Position numbers and translations under genes: made by a program
Part shown: piece after piece, positions 1 through 5,034 of the stretch
Numbering within the stretch: position 1 is the first letter of the stretch
Layout: each line of letters opens with the position of its first letter
Origin: an uncultured bacterium
GTDB lineage: Bacteria > Cyanobacteriota > Vampirovibrionia > Gastranaerophilales > Gastranaerophilaceae
Assembly: GCA_949299435.1 (NCBI GenBank)
Contig: CASGAK010000168.1
Coordinates: forward strand, 1 to 5,034
Reading direction: 5' to 3'
Length of the DNA stretch: 5,034 nucleotides
Notes under the pieces: generated by a model
The model's database searches: none
What the model was told of the DNA's origin: nothing
Seen by the model: only the letters and a program-made list of their open reading frames with translations

Positions 1-533
1 AAGGGATCCCTATAGTTGCAGAAAATTACACAAGAGAAGATATAAAAAGACTATTCCTCAACAACATAAAAGGTTTAAAAAGTTGTCCTGAATGCAAAGC
101 TACAACAGAAGATAACGATGATAAAACAGGCTCAAGTTATACAATATCTGGATACAGGACTTTTAACAACAAAACAAAATTAAATGCCAATTACCTTGAT
201 GATGCATCATTACAGTTTAATGACGGTCGCAGAATTTTTATAGAACGACCAAATCAAAATGTGGATTTGCCAAACGGTTATATTGGAGACAAAAATCAGT
301 TTTTTATAACAATTGACATAAATGGTTTTCAAAATAAACCTAATCGTTGGGGTGCAGATTTATTCACTTTTATGGTAATGCCAGACGGCAAACTTTTACC
401 GATGGGCGGAAAAGATACAAAATTTAGCGAAGATATCTACTGTTCAGCATCTTCAACAAATGTATATAACGGAATAGGTTGTACCTACAAAGCTCTTACA
501 GAAAAAGACTATTTTAAAAATCTTCCTAAATAA
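1..533 (+). CDS. Pilin-like (pseudopilin family) secreted protein, C-terminal 176 residues; 5' end outside the window
   Basis: The frame is open from the left edge (first full codon at base 3) to a TAA at 531-533, giving 176 visible residues. It is recognised by similarity to the complete pseudopilin at 3628-4419. Shared features are a D-I-NG...KPNRWGAD block (visible residues 105-119), the following F-x-F...DG..LPMG strand pair (about 121-135), and a C-x12-C pair (C147, C160) enclosing STN and followed by a Y-x-AL stretch. The first visible residues (GIPIVAE...) align with residues 60 onward of the other protein. The missing part, about 60 residues, should therefore carry the prepilin signal and hydrophobic N-terminal helix. 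A CPEC pair at residues 28-31 has no counterpart in the paralogue. The expected role, inferred from the family, is a prepilin-peptidase-processed protein exported by a type IV pilus or type II secretion-like machine; the exact function is unknown. The GTG at 261 is an internal valine codon, not a start. Confidence 0.82.
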   Translation, partial: GIPIVAENYTREDIKRLFLNNIKGLKSCPECKATTEDNDDKTGSSYTISGYRTFNNKTKLNANYLDDASLQFNDGRRIFIERPNQNVDLPNGYIGDKNQFFITIDINGFQNKPNRWGADLFTFMVMPDGKLLPMGGKDTKFSEDIYCSASSTNVYNGIGCTYKALTEKDYFKNLPK

Positions 534-544
534 TATTTTTGAAG

Positions 545-550
545 TATAAT
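545..550 (+). promoter_or_regulatory. Possible -10 element (TATAAT) for the MATE gene
   Basis: A perfect TATAAT lies in the 26-bp gap between the pilin-like gene and the MATE gene, only 9 bases before the MATE ATG at 560. No good -35 is seen 16-18 bases upstream (for example cttcct at 522-527) and there is no TG extension. If used, transcription would begin at about 557-560, giving an almost leaderless mRNA. This agrees with the lack of a Shine-Dalgarno before that ATG. A chance match in AT-rich DNA is quite possible. Confidence 0.3.
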
Positions 551-559
551 TAAAGCATA

Positions 560-1891
560 ATGAGCAGAATGAAATTCAGACACTATGCCAAAGAACTTTT
601 AAACATTGCCCTGCCGATTATTATGGGAAACTTAGGGTTTATTCTAATCGGTGCAGGTGATGTCTTAATTGCAGGCAGACATTCTACGGATACATTAGCA
701 GCTATAAGTATAGCGACAGCTATTACAAATTGTATTCAAACTTTCGGCATAGGACTTATTGCAAGTGTATCTCCGCTTTTATCAAATTACAGAGGAGAAC
801 GGAAATCAGCAAAAAAATACTTTTATCCTACAATAAGATTTTCTATGCTGCTTGGTGTGATAATTATGTTTGCAGTCCTTGCAGCTATACCACTAATAGA
901 TTTGATGAAATTTGAACCCAAACTTGTACCAATGATAAAAGAATACATGTTTGTAACTGCTTTTGCAACTTTTGGCGGGTATATCCATGCTGCATTAAAA
1001 GAGTTTTTACAAGCCTTTGAAATAGTCATGGTACCAAACCTTGTCACTGTGTTTTCGGTATTTTTAAACATTGCCTTAAACTTAATCCTTGTATTCGGAT
1101 TTGGCCCAATACCTTCACTTGGAGTACTCGGTCTTGCAATTGCGAGTTTCATTGTAAGATATTTTATGGGAATTTTTCTTTTAATTTACTGTTTTAAAAT
1201 AATGAAATTCAGAGATTATAGAGAATTTGATTATTATAAAAATCTAATGAAAATAGGACTTCCGATATCAGTTGCAATAATAATAGAATTCATAGCCTTT
1301 AACAGTGTGGCAATTATTATGGGACAAGTCGCTGGAATTTACGCAGCAGCACAAAATCTTATTTGTACGATGACTACAATTTCGTTTATGGTGCCATTTG
1401 CAATATCAAATGCGATTGCTGTAAAAGTCGGCTTTGCAAATGGTGCTGAGAATTATTACGATCTAAAAAGATATTCATTTGTCGGACTTGTAATGTCCGT
1501 AGGGTTTATGGTATGCAGTGCTTTTATTTTCGCAAACTACCCAAGATTTTTAACCGGCTTATTTACAATAGATCTAAAACTTATTGATATATGTGTTCCA
1601 ATATTATACATAGTTGCCATTTTCCAAGTATTTGACGGGCTTCAGGTAGCTCTGTCAGGAATTTTTAAAGGTATGAAACAGACAAACATCGTACTAATTT
1701 CAAATTTTACAGCATATTGGCTATTATTTATTCCGCTCGGGTGTTATCTTGCATTCCATTATAATATGAAATTAAAAGGATTTTGGATAGGTCTTGTAAT
1801 TGCTGCAATTACACTTTGCTCAATTATGCTAGCTGTATTAACAAAGAATTTAAAAAGCCTCAAATCCGAAAAATATCAAATAATATCTTAA
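560..1891 (+). CDS. MATE family (NorM-type) multidrug efflux transporter
   Basis: A 443-residue polytopic inner-membrane protein of the usual length for the family, with about 12 hydrophobic segments in two homologous halves. Family members export cationic drugs and metabolites in exchange for Na+ or H+. Visible landmarks: LPIIMGN with P19 and then G-x-GD (D34) in TM1; VPN...N-x3-N (N170, N174), matching the conserved N-lobe asparagines; GLPI followed by E243 in TM7; VPFAISNAIAVKVGFANGA (278-296), the typical second-half TM8 signature; and D359 in VFDGLQVALSGIFKG. By recalled alignment, E243 and D359 correspond to the cation-binding E255 and D371 of Vibrio NorM, while the NorM Y367 position is Phe355 here. 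The ATG at 560 has no Shine-Dalgarno; ATG 569 (Met4) is an alternative start and also lacks a good one. The gene lies 26 bp after the pilin-like gene and has no terminator hairpin before ndk. The substrate cannot be told from sequence. Confidence 0.93.
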   Translation: MSRMKFRHYAKELLNIALPIIMGNLGFILIGAGDVLIAGRHSTDTLAAISIATAITNCIQTFGIGLIASVSPLLSNYRGERKSAKKYFYPTIRFSMLLGVIIMFAVLAAIPLIDLMKFEPKLVPMIKEYMFVTAFATFGGYIHAALKEFLQAFEIVMVPNLVTVFSVFLNIALNLILVFGFGPIPSLGVLGLAIASFIVRYFMGIFLLIYCFKIMKFRDYREFDYYKNLMKIGLPISVAIIIEFIAFNSVAIIMGQVAGIYAAAQNLICTMTTISFMVPFAISNAIAVKVGFANGAENYYDLKRYSFVGLVMSVGFMVCSAFIFANYPRFLTGLFTIDLKLIDICVPILYIVAIFQVFDGLQVALSGIFKGMKQTNIVLISNFTAYWLLFIPLGCYLAFHYNMKLKGFWIGLVIAAITLCSIMLAVLTKNLKSLKSEKYQIIS

Positions 1892-1894
1892 TTA

Positions 1895-1906
1895 ATGACT
1901 GGTCAT
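1895..1906. repeat. Perfect 12-bp dyad (ATGAC-TG-GTCAT), operator-like, over the ndk -35 region
   Basis: The sequence ATGACTGGTCAT has two perfect 5-bp arms around a central TG. It is embedded in looser TTAAT...ATTAA flanks (1892-1896 and 1907-1911). It overlaps the proposed ndk -35 (1900-1905), where a bound repressor would block RNA polymerase. The arms are too short, and no T-run follows directly, for it to be a good terminator of the MATE transcript. A role as operator is inference from position and symmetry only; no regulator gene is in the window. Confidence 0.35.
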
Positions 1907-1928
1907 ATTAAACTTTTTATGATATAAT
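1900..1928 (+). promoter_or_regulatory. Promoter of ndk (extended -10, sigma70-like)
   Basis: The -10 is a perfect TATAAT (1923-1928) preceded by TG plus one base (1920-1922), giving an extended -10, TGATATAAT. Exactly 17 bp upstream lies TGGTCA (1900-1905), a 4/6 match to TTGACA. Transcription would start near 1935, leaving a leader of about 17 bases with GGAGG at 1939-1943, 8 bases before the ndk ATG. All elements fit a housekeeping promoter in the 60-bp gap after the MATE gene. Confidence 0.7.
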
Positions 1929-1951
1929 AGCCTTGAATGGAGGAAATATAA

Positions 1952-2425
1952 ATGCAGAGAGAACAAAGAACTTTTATCGCCGTAAAACCCGATGGTGTAA
2001 AAAGAGGTTTAGTTGGTGAAATCATCAAAAGATTTGAAACAAAAGGATATAAACTAATTGGTATGAAAATGCTTGATGTGACACCTGAAATGGCGGAAAA
2101 ACATTACGGTGAACATAAAGGTAAACCGTTCTATCCAAGATTAATCGAATATATTCAGAGCGGACCAATTGTTGCTATGGTCTGGAAAGGGTTTGATGTA
2201 ATCGCAGGATCACGTCAGCTTATGGGGTCTACAAAACCGCTTGAAGCACAAGTAGGTACAATAAGAGCAGACTTTGCACTCGTAAAAGAATATAATGTAG
2301 TACATGGATCTGATTGTGAAGAAAGTGCAGAAAGAGAAATCGCAATCTACTTTACTCCTGAAGAGCTATGTGATGAGTATGAAAACATGGCAGAAATAGT
2401 TATTGAAAAATTAGACGAAGAATAG
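1952..2425 (+). CDS. ndk: Nucleoside diphosphate kinase
   Basis: Transfers the gamma phosphate of ATP to nucleoside diphosphates through a phosphohistidine, balancing cytosolic NTP and dNTP pools. The 157-residue protein has every catalytic landmark, and the numbering happens to match that of human NME proteins: K12 in VKPDGV, Y52, F60 in KPFYPRL, R88, T94, R105 in GTIR, N115, and the phospho-acceptor H118 in NVVHGSD, followed by ESAEREI. The usual PGTIRGDF reads VGTIRADF here, a substitution at two normally well-conserved loop positions. The C-terminus runs about 15 residues past the FTPEEL segment where many bacterial enzymes (about 140 residues) end, and is acidic (EKLDEE). The ATG is supported by GGAGG 8 bases upstream. 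It has its own extended -10 promoter and is followed by a hairpin before tgt, so it may be transcribed largely on its own. Confidence 0.97.
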   Translation: MQREQRTFIAVKPDGVKRGLVGEIIKRFETKGYKLIGMKMLDVTPEMAEKHYGEHKGKPFYPRLIEYIQSGPIVAMVWKGFDVIAGSRQLMGSTKPLEAQVGTIRADFALVKEYNVVHGSDCEESAEREIAIYFTPEELCDEYENMAEIVIEKLDEE

Positions 2426-2428
2426 AAA

Positions 2429-2451
2429 AAAGGCGTGATAATCACGCCTTT
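2429..2451 (+). terminator. Intrinsic terminator or attenuator hairpin between ndk and tgt
   Basis: AAAGGCGTGA (2429-2438) pairs perfectly with TCACGCCTTT (2442-2451) around a TAA loop, giving a 10-bp stem with a GC-rich core, starting 4 bases after the ndk stop. The T-tract is short and interrupted (TTTAATTTATAA), so termination may be incomplete. The A-run before the stem (2425-2431) would form a U-run on the opposite strand. With no clear promoter between it and tgt, the hairpin may act as a partial terminator that sets tgt expression below ndk; this is inference. Confidence 0.75.
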
Positions 2452-2474
2452 AATTTATAAAATAGGGATATAAA

Positions 2475-3605
2475 ATGACGCATAAGCCGGAAGATGATTT
2501 TTTTAAATATGAATTAACTCACATTTGTAAACAAACAGGTGCAAGAGCTGGGGTATTCACAACGCCTCATGGAATAATTAAAACTCCGATATTCATGCCA
2601 GTCGGGACAAATTCTGCCGTAAAAACACTCACTTGTGATCAAGTAGCTGATACCGGGGCTCAAATAATTCTTGCAAATTCCTACCATTTATATCTTAGAG
2701 CCGGCACTAAAAGAATTAGAGATTTTGGCGGAATTCATGGCTGGATGAATTGGCACAAGCCTGTATTAACAGATTCAGGCGGTTTTCAAGTATTTTCACT
2801 TGCTCATTTAAGAAAAATAACAGAAGATGGCGTAGAATTTAGAGATCCAAAAGACGGAAAAAAACATTTTATATCTCCTGAAATATCAATGGAAATTCAA
2901 CAGGATATCGGGGCTGATATCATTATGGCGTTTGATGAATGCGCACCATATCCATGCGATTATGATACTGCAAAAAAAGCAATGGAACGCACTCACAGAT
3001 GGCTTGAAAGATGCTTCAAGGCAAAAACAAATCCTCGTCAAGCACTTTTCCCAATTGTACAAGGTGCATTTTATGATGATTTGAGAAAAGAAAGTGCTTC
3101 AGTAATTTCATCATATGACGCTGTAGGGTATGCAATAGGAGGCTTGAGTGTCGGTGAAACAAAAGATATAATGAATCATTTTGTAGAATTTACCGCACCG
3201 CTTCTGCCACAAAACAAGCCAAGATATCTAATGGGTGTGGGAACTCCAGAAGATTTATTGGACGGTATTAAATATGGCGTGGATATGTTCGACTGCGTTC
3301 TTCCAACTCGCAACGCACGCCATGGATCATTCTTCACTTGGGAAGGCAAAAGAAACATCAAAGTCAAAGCATTTGAAAATGATCACAGTCCACTTGTCGA
3401 GGGGTGTAATTGCTATGCTTGCAAAAATCATTCAAAAGCATATATAAGACACCTTTGGAGATGTGGAGAAAGCACTGCTGCAACTTTATTATCAATTCAT
3501 AATATACAATTTTTAATAGAATTTTCACAAAAATGTCGCGAAGCAATTTTAAATGACAGATTTGGTGACTTTTATAACGAACATTATCAAAATATGCTTA
3601 AATAA
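2475..3605 (+). CDS. tgt: tRNA-guanine transglycosylase (queuine/preQ1 tRNA-ribosyltransferase)
   Basis: Exchanges guanine-34 in the GUN anticodons of tRNA Asp, Asn, His and Tyr for preQ1, the base-exchange step of queuosine synthesis in the cytosol. The 376-residue protein has the full bacterial length and all key motifs: D100 in TDSGGFQVFSL (general acid/base), D154 in FDECAPYP (substrate recognition), VQGAFYDDLR (195-204), the YAIGGLSVGE loop (219-228), the nucleophile D273 in MFDCVLPTRNAR, and a zinc site C311-x-C313-x2-C316 with H342. By recalled numbering each lies at a nearly constant offset from the Zymomonas enzyme. The ATG is preceded by AGGGA (2464-2468) with 6-base spacing. A TATAAA at 2456-2461 has no -35 partner, so expression probably depends on read-through from ndk. 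It ends 22 bp before the convergent pseudopilin gene, with no terminator hairpin seen. No other queuosine gene is in the window. Confidence 0.97.
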   Translation: MTHKPEDDFFKYELTHICKQTGARAGVFTTPHGIIKTPIFMPVGTNSAVKTLTCDQVADTGAQIILANSYHLYLRAGTKRIRDFGGIHGWMNWHKPVLTDSGGFQVFSLAHLRKITEDGVEFRDPKDGKKHFISPEISMEIQQDIGADIIMAFDECAPYPCDYDTAKKAMERTHRWLERCFKAKTNPRQALFPIVQGAFYDDLRKESASVISSYDAVGYAIGGLSVGETKDIMNHFVEFTAPLLPQNKPRYLMGVGTPEDLLDGIKYGVDMFDCVLPTRNARHGSFFTWEGKRNIKVKAFENDHSPLVEGCNCYACKNHSKAYIRHLWRCGESTAATLLSIHNIQFLIEFSQKCREAILNDRFGDFYNEHYQNMLK

Positions 3606-3627
3606 ACATTACATTTTTTATCTTAAT

Positions 3628-4419
3628 TTATCTGCGGTACACCTCACCTAAAAAGTCTTGCCAGTAATCACGGCCTGAAATTAAAGGATGTTCATCAACT
3701 AAAGCATAATAAGCACAAGAAGCATTTTTAGTGTAATTAGTTGAAGCCTTATCACAATAAGTATTACCTTCATTAGAAAAATTATTACAATCTCCGCTGC
3801 CACTGTTACAAACATAATCAGTGTTGTCGTCATGTTCCTGTCCCATAGGGATTACCCCACCATCAATTGTAAATATGAATAAAAAATAATCAGCACCAAA
3901 TCGATTCGGACCTTTCTTACCATTTACATCGACACAAATTACCGGACCGTTTTCACCATCTTGAGGAGCATTGTTAAATATAAAAATTTCTCCTCTATTA
4001 TTTGAATAAATTCCTGAGTCATCACACAAAAATGAAGAATCTTTACCTCCGGTATTAGGGCCACCAGAAAAAGCCTGTCCATTAAGACTGTTCATTGCAT
4101 AAAGTCCTTCATATACCCCATCTTTATTTGGAGTTCCCATAGCATCATCACTTAATTTAGTAGAACCTGAAAAGTATTTTGAAATTAAATCTGCCGTATC
4201 ATTAATATTTGAAAAAGCCGCATATTCAGCTACTGAAATTCCATGCTCTGCTTTAAATAATAAAGCAATTTGCCCAAGTTCTGAGTAAGTCTTTAAAAAA
4301 GCTGTGTGCAGTTCTTTATTTTTTGTTTTATTTATTAGTGTAGGCAAGGTCATAGCAGCAACAACACCAATAATACCTAAAGTAATCAACACCTCAGCCA
4401 ATGTAAAGGCTTTTTTCAT
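3628..4419 (-). CDS. Type IV pilin-like / type II secretion pseudopilin-family protein
   Basis: A 263-residue protein with a class III (prepilin) signal: leader MKKA, then FTLAEVLITLGIIGVVAAMT. Phe is +1, Glu +5, and Pro +22 sits where pseudopilins keep a helix-kinking proline. Prepilin peptidase would cut after Ala4; the usual residue is Gly. A single hydrophobic helix (about 5-28) and an amphipathic continuation (to about 58) precede a soluble Gly/Asn/Asp/Ser-rich domain with six cysteines (132, 162, 204, 211, 222, 235). The C-terminal module has D164-V-NG...GPN...GAD (to 177), a strand pair ending DGGVIPMG, and C222-x12-C235. The D/N-rich loop resembles metal-binding loops of other pseudopilins, but that is inference. 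The ATG at 4419 is chosen over the in-frame TTG at 4425 because GAGG lies 7 bases before it. It is a paralogue of the partial gene at 1-533. Its function in a pilus, secretion apparatus or adhesin is not resolvable. Confidence 0.88.
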   Translation of the reverse strand: MKKAFTLAEVLITLGIIGVVAAMTLPTLINKTKNKELHTAFLKTYSELGQIALLFKAEHGISVAEYAAFSNINDTADLISKYFSGSTKLSDDAMGTPNKDGVYEGLYAMNSLNGQAFSGGPNTGGKDSSFLCDDSGIYSNNRGEIFIFNNAPQDGENGPVICVDVNGKKGPNRFGADYFLFIFTIDGGVIPMGQEHDDNTDYVCNSGSGDCNNFSNEGNTYCDKASTNYTKNASCAYYALVDEHPLISGRDYWQDFLGEVYRR

Positions 4420-4426
4420 TTCCAAA

Positions 4427-4431
4427 CCTCT
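4427..4431 (-). promoter_or_regulatory. Ribosome binding site (AGAGG) that fixes the pseudopilin start
   Basis: On the minus strand, AGAGG is followed by TTTGGAA and then ATG (4419). That is a 7-base spacing, normal for initiation. The upstream in-frame TTG at 4425 begins one base after the AGAGG and could not be served by it. The two residues added by the TTG start would also lengthen the short leader MKKA without need. Confidence 0.75.
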
Positions 4432-4451
4432 TTACTTTTTAACTACAATTT

Positions 4452-4480
4452 ATTATAACATATTATCCACTAATTGAAAA
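4452..4480 (-). promoter_or_regulatory. Promoter of the pseudopilin gene (extended -10)
   Basis: On the minus strand, TATAAT (4457 down to 4452) is preceded by TG plus one base, giving TGTTATAAT. TTTTCA (4480 down to 4475, 4/6 match to TTGACA) lies 17 bp upstream. A start near 4445 gives a leader of about 26 bases containing the AGAGG site. The architecture mirrors the ndk promoter: perfect TATAAT, TG extension, 17-bp spacer and weak -35. The -35 lies within the last codons of mutS, so the gene can be expressed independently although it lies 50 bp downstream of mutS on the same strand. Confidence 0.6.
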
Positions 4481-5034
4481 GATTAAGCTGAGGAATGTTC
4501 AATTGAGATTCATCTACTTTTTTTCTTGTAGAAAGATTATTAGCAAAATCTTTTTGCATTTTAACCATCAAATCTTGAGAGCGTTTAATCACTGAATTAG
4601 GTAACCCTGCCATCTTTGCAACTTGAATCCCATAACTTTTGCTTGCACCGCCTTGTACAATTTTACGTAAAAATTCAATTTCCCCATTTTCTTCTGTTAC
4701 AGTAATTCGGAAATTTTTTATTTGTGGATAAGTCTTCGTCATTACATTTAATTCATGATAGTGAGTTGCAAAAATACATCTTGCTTTAATCTTTGTAGCA
4801 ATAAATTCAGCCACCGACCAAGCGATAGCAACACCGTCATAGGTACTTGTGCCTCTGCCGATTTCATCGAGTAATATAAAACTTTTTTCCGTTGCTGAAT
4901 TTAAAATAGCAGCCGTTTCAATCATTTCTACCATAAAAGTAGATTGGCCTAGCGTCAAATCATCAGATGCACCAACTCGTGTAAATATTTTATCAACAAC
5001 CCCTAATCTTAAATAATCAGCAGGCACCCAAGAG
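4470..5034 (-). CDS. mutS: DNA mismatch repair protein MutS, C-terminal ATPase portion; 5' end outside the window
   Basis: MutS recognises mismatches and small loops and, using ATP, recruits MutL. About 188 residues are visible, in frame from the right edge (SWVPADYLRLG...). Numbering from the Val codon at 5027: the signature region SDDLTLGQSTFMVEM (21-35), Walker B FILLDEIGRGTSTYDG (50-65) with D54-E55, and the H-loop ATHYHEL (87-93). GGASKSYGIQVAKMAGLP and a helix-turn-helix dimerisation tail follow. The Walker A loop and mismatch-binding domains lie beyond the window. The protein ends QLNLF-N, a good match to the bacterial sliding-clamp-binding pentapeptide (QL[SD]LF type), at bases 4476-4490. 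Nothing suggests damage. The GTG at 5027 is the internal Val of WVPADY, not a start. No terminator hairpin separates it from the pseudopilin gene 50 bp downstream. Confidence 0.97.
   Translation of the reverse strand, partial: SWVPADYLRLGVVDKIFTRVGASDDLTLGQSTFMVEMIETAAILNSATEKSFILLDEIGRGTSTYDGVAIAWSVAEFIATKIKARCIFATHYHELNVMTKTYPQIKNFRITVTEENGEIEFLRKIVQGGASKSYGIQVAKMAGLPNSVIKRSQDLMVKMQKDFANNLSTRKKVDESQLNIPQLNLFN

Noticed and set aside
261..533. A stand-alone 90-residue gene starting at GTG 261
   Set aside because: The frame is open without a stop from the left edge, and the upstream residues align with the paralogue at 3628-4419. The GTG is an internal Val and has no ribosome site.
515..545. 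A terminator after the first pilin-like gene (AAAAAT...ATTTTT)
   Set aside because: The only pairing is six A-T pairs with a 13-base loop and no GC core, which is expected by chance in this AT-rich sequence.
823..1152. 109-residue minus-strand frame inside the MATE gene (and a 61-residue plus frame at 730-915)
   Set aside because: They lie wholly inside a well-supported MATE gene, have no ribosome site and show no family resemblance; they are shadow frames.
2456..2461. TATAAA as a tgt promoter
   Set aside because: There is no -35-like hexamer at 16-18 bp, since that position is inside the hairpin. A start there would also fall in the ribosome site itself.
3176..3546. Short frames on both strands inside tgt
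   Set aside because: They overlap the conserved catalytic and zinc region of tgt, whose motifs are all in frame. The frames have no independent support.
3606..3627. A terminator for tgt or for the convergent pseudopilin
   Set aside because: The 22-bp gap has a six-T run (ATTTTTTAT) but no stem before it on either strand, so nothing beyond a T-run can be claimed.
4420..4425. TTG at 4425 as the pseudopilin start
   Set aside because: It begins one base after the AGAGG site, while the ATG at 4419 has an ideal 7-base spacing and gives the normal short MKKA leader.
4470..5027. GTG at 5027 as a start of a short MutS-like protein
   Set aside because: Codons for Ser-Trp precede it in frame, matching the conserved S-[FWY]-VPA region of MutS. 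The gene simply continues beyond the window.

Overview
The window is AT-rich, densely coded bacterial chromosome with six protein genes, two of them cut by the window edges. I see no RNA gene, insertion sequence, CRISPR array or phage gene. Every gene product reads as an intact frame. The two pilin-like proteins, with an FTLAEVLITLGIIGVVAAMT-type N-terminus and a D-x-NG...PN..GAD C-terminal block, resemble proteins that I recall being abundant in gut Gastranaerophilales (Melainabacteria, the non-photosynthetic sister group of Cyanobacteria). Similar proteins occur in some other gut bacteria, so the taxonomic call is an inference of moderate confidence.

Layout, plus strand: the C-terminal 176 residues of a pilin-like secreted protein (to 533); a NorM-type MATE multidrug/Na+ antiporter (560-1891); ndk, nucleoside diphosphate kinase (1952-2425), with its own extended -10 promoter and a strong Shine-Dalgarno; a hairpin terminator or attenuator (2429-2451); and tgt, queuine/preQ1 tRNA-ribosyltransferase (2475-3605). 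Minus strand: a complete class III-signal pseudopilin (3628-4419), convergent with tgt across only 22 bp, and the C-terminal ATPase part of mutS (4470 to the right edge), which lies upstream of the pseudopilin on the same strand.

The housekeeping genes are functionally unrelated: nucleotide pool balance (ndk), wobble-base modification of tRNA (tgt) and mismatch repair (mutS). They look like neighbours rather than a pathway. The accessory content is the pair of pilin-like genes, which are diverged paralogues about 3 kb apart on opposite strands, plus the MATE pump. Prepilin-peptidase-processed proteins of this kind would be exported and assembled by a type IV pilus or type II secretion-like machine encoded elsewhere.

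I did not find a convincing undescribed multi-gene system. The most interesting items are the paralogous pseudopilin pair, with a shared C-x12-C and D-x-NG-PN-GAD C-terminal module; the alanine at the prepilin cleavage site; a perfect dyad over the ndk -35 region; and a pilin promoter whose -35 lies inside the clamp-binding tail of mutS.
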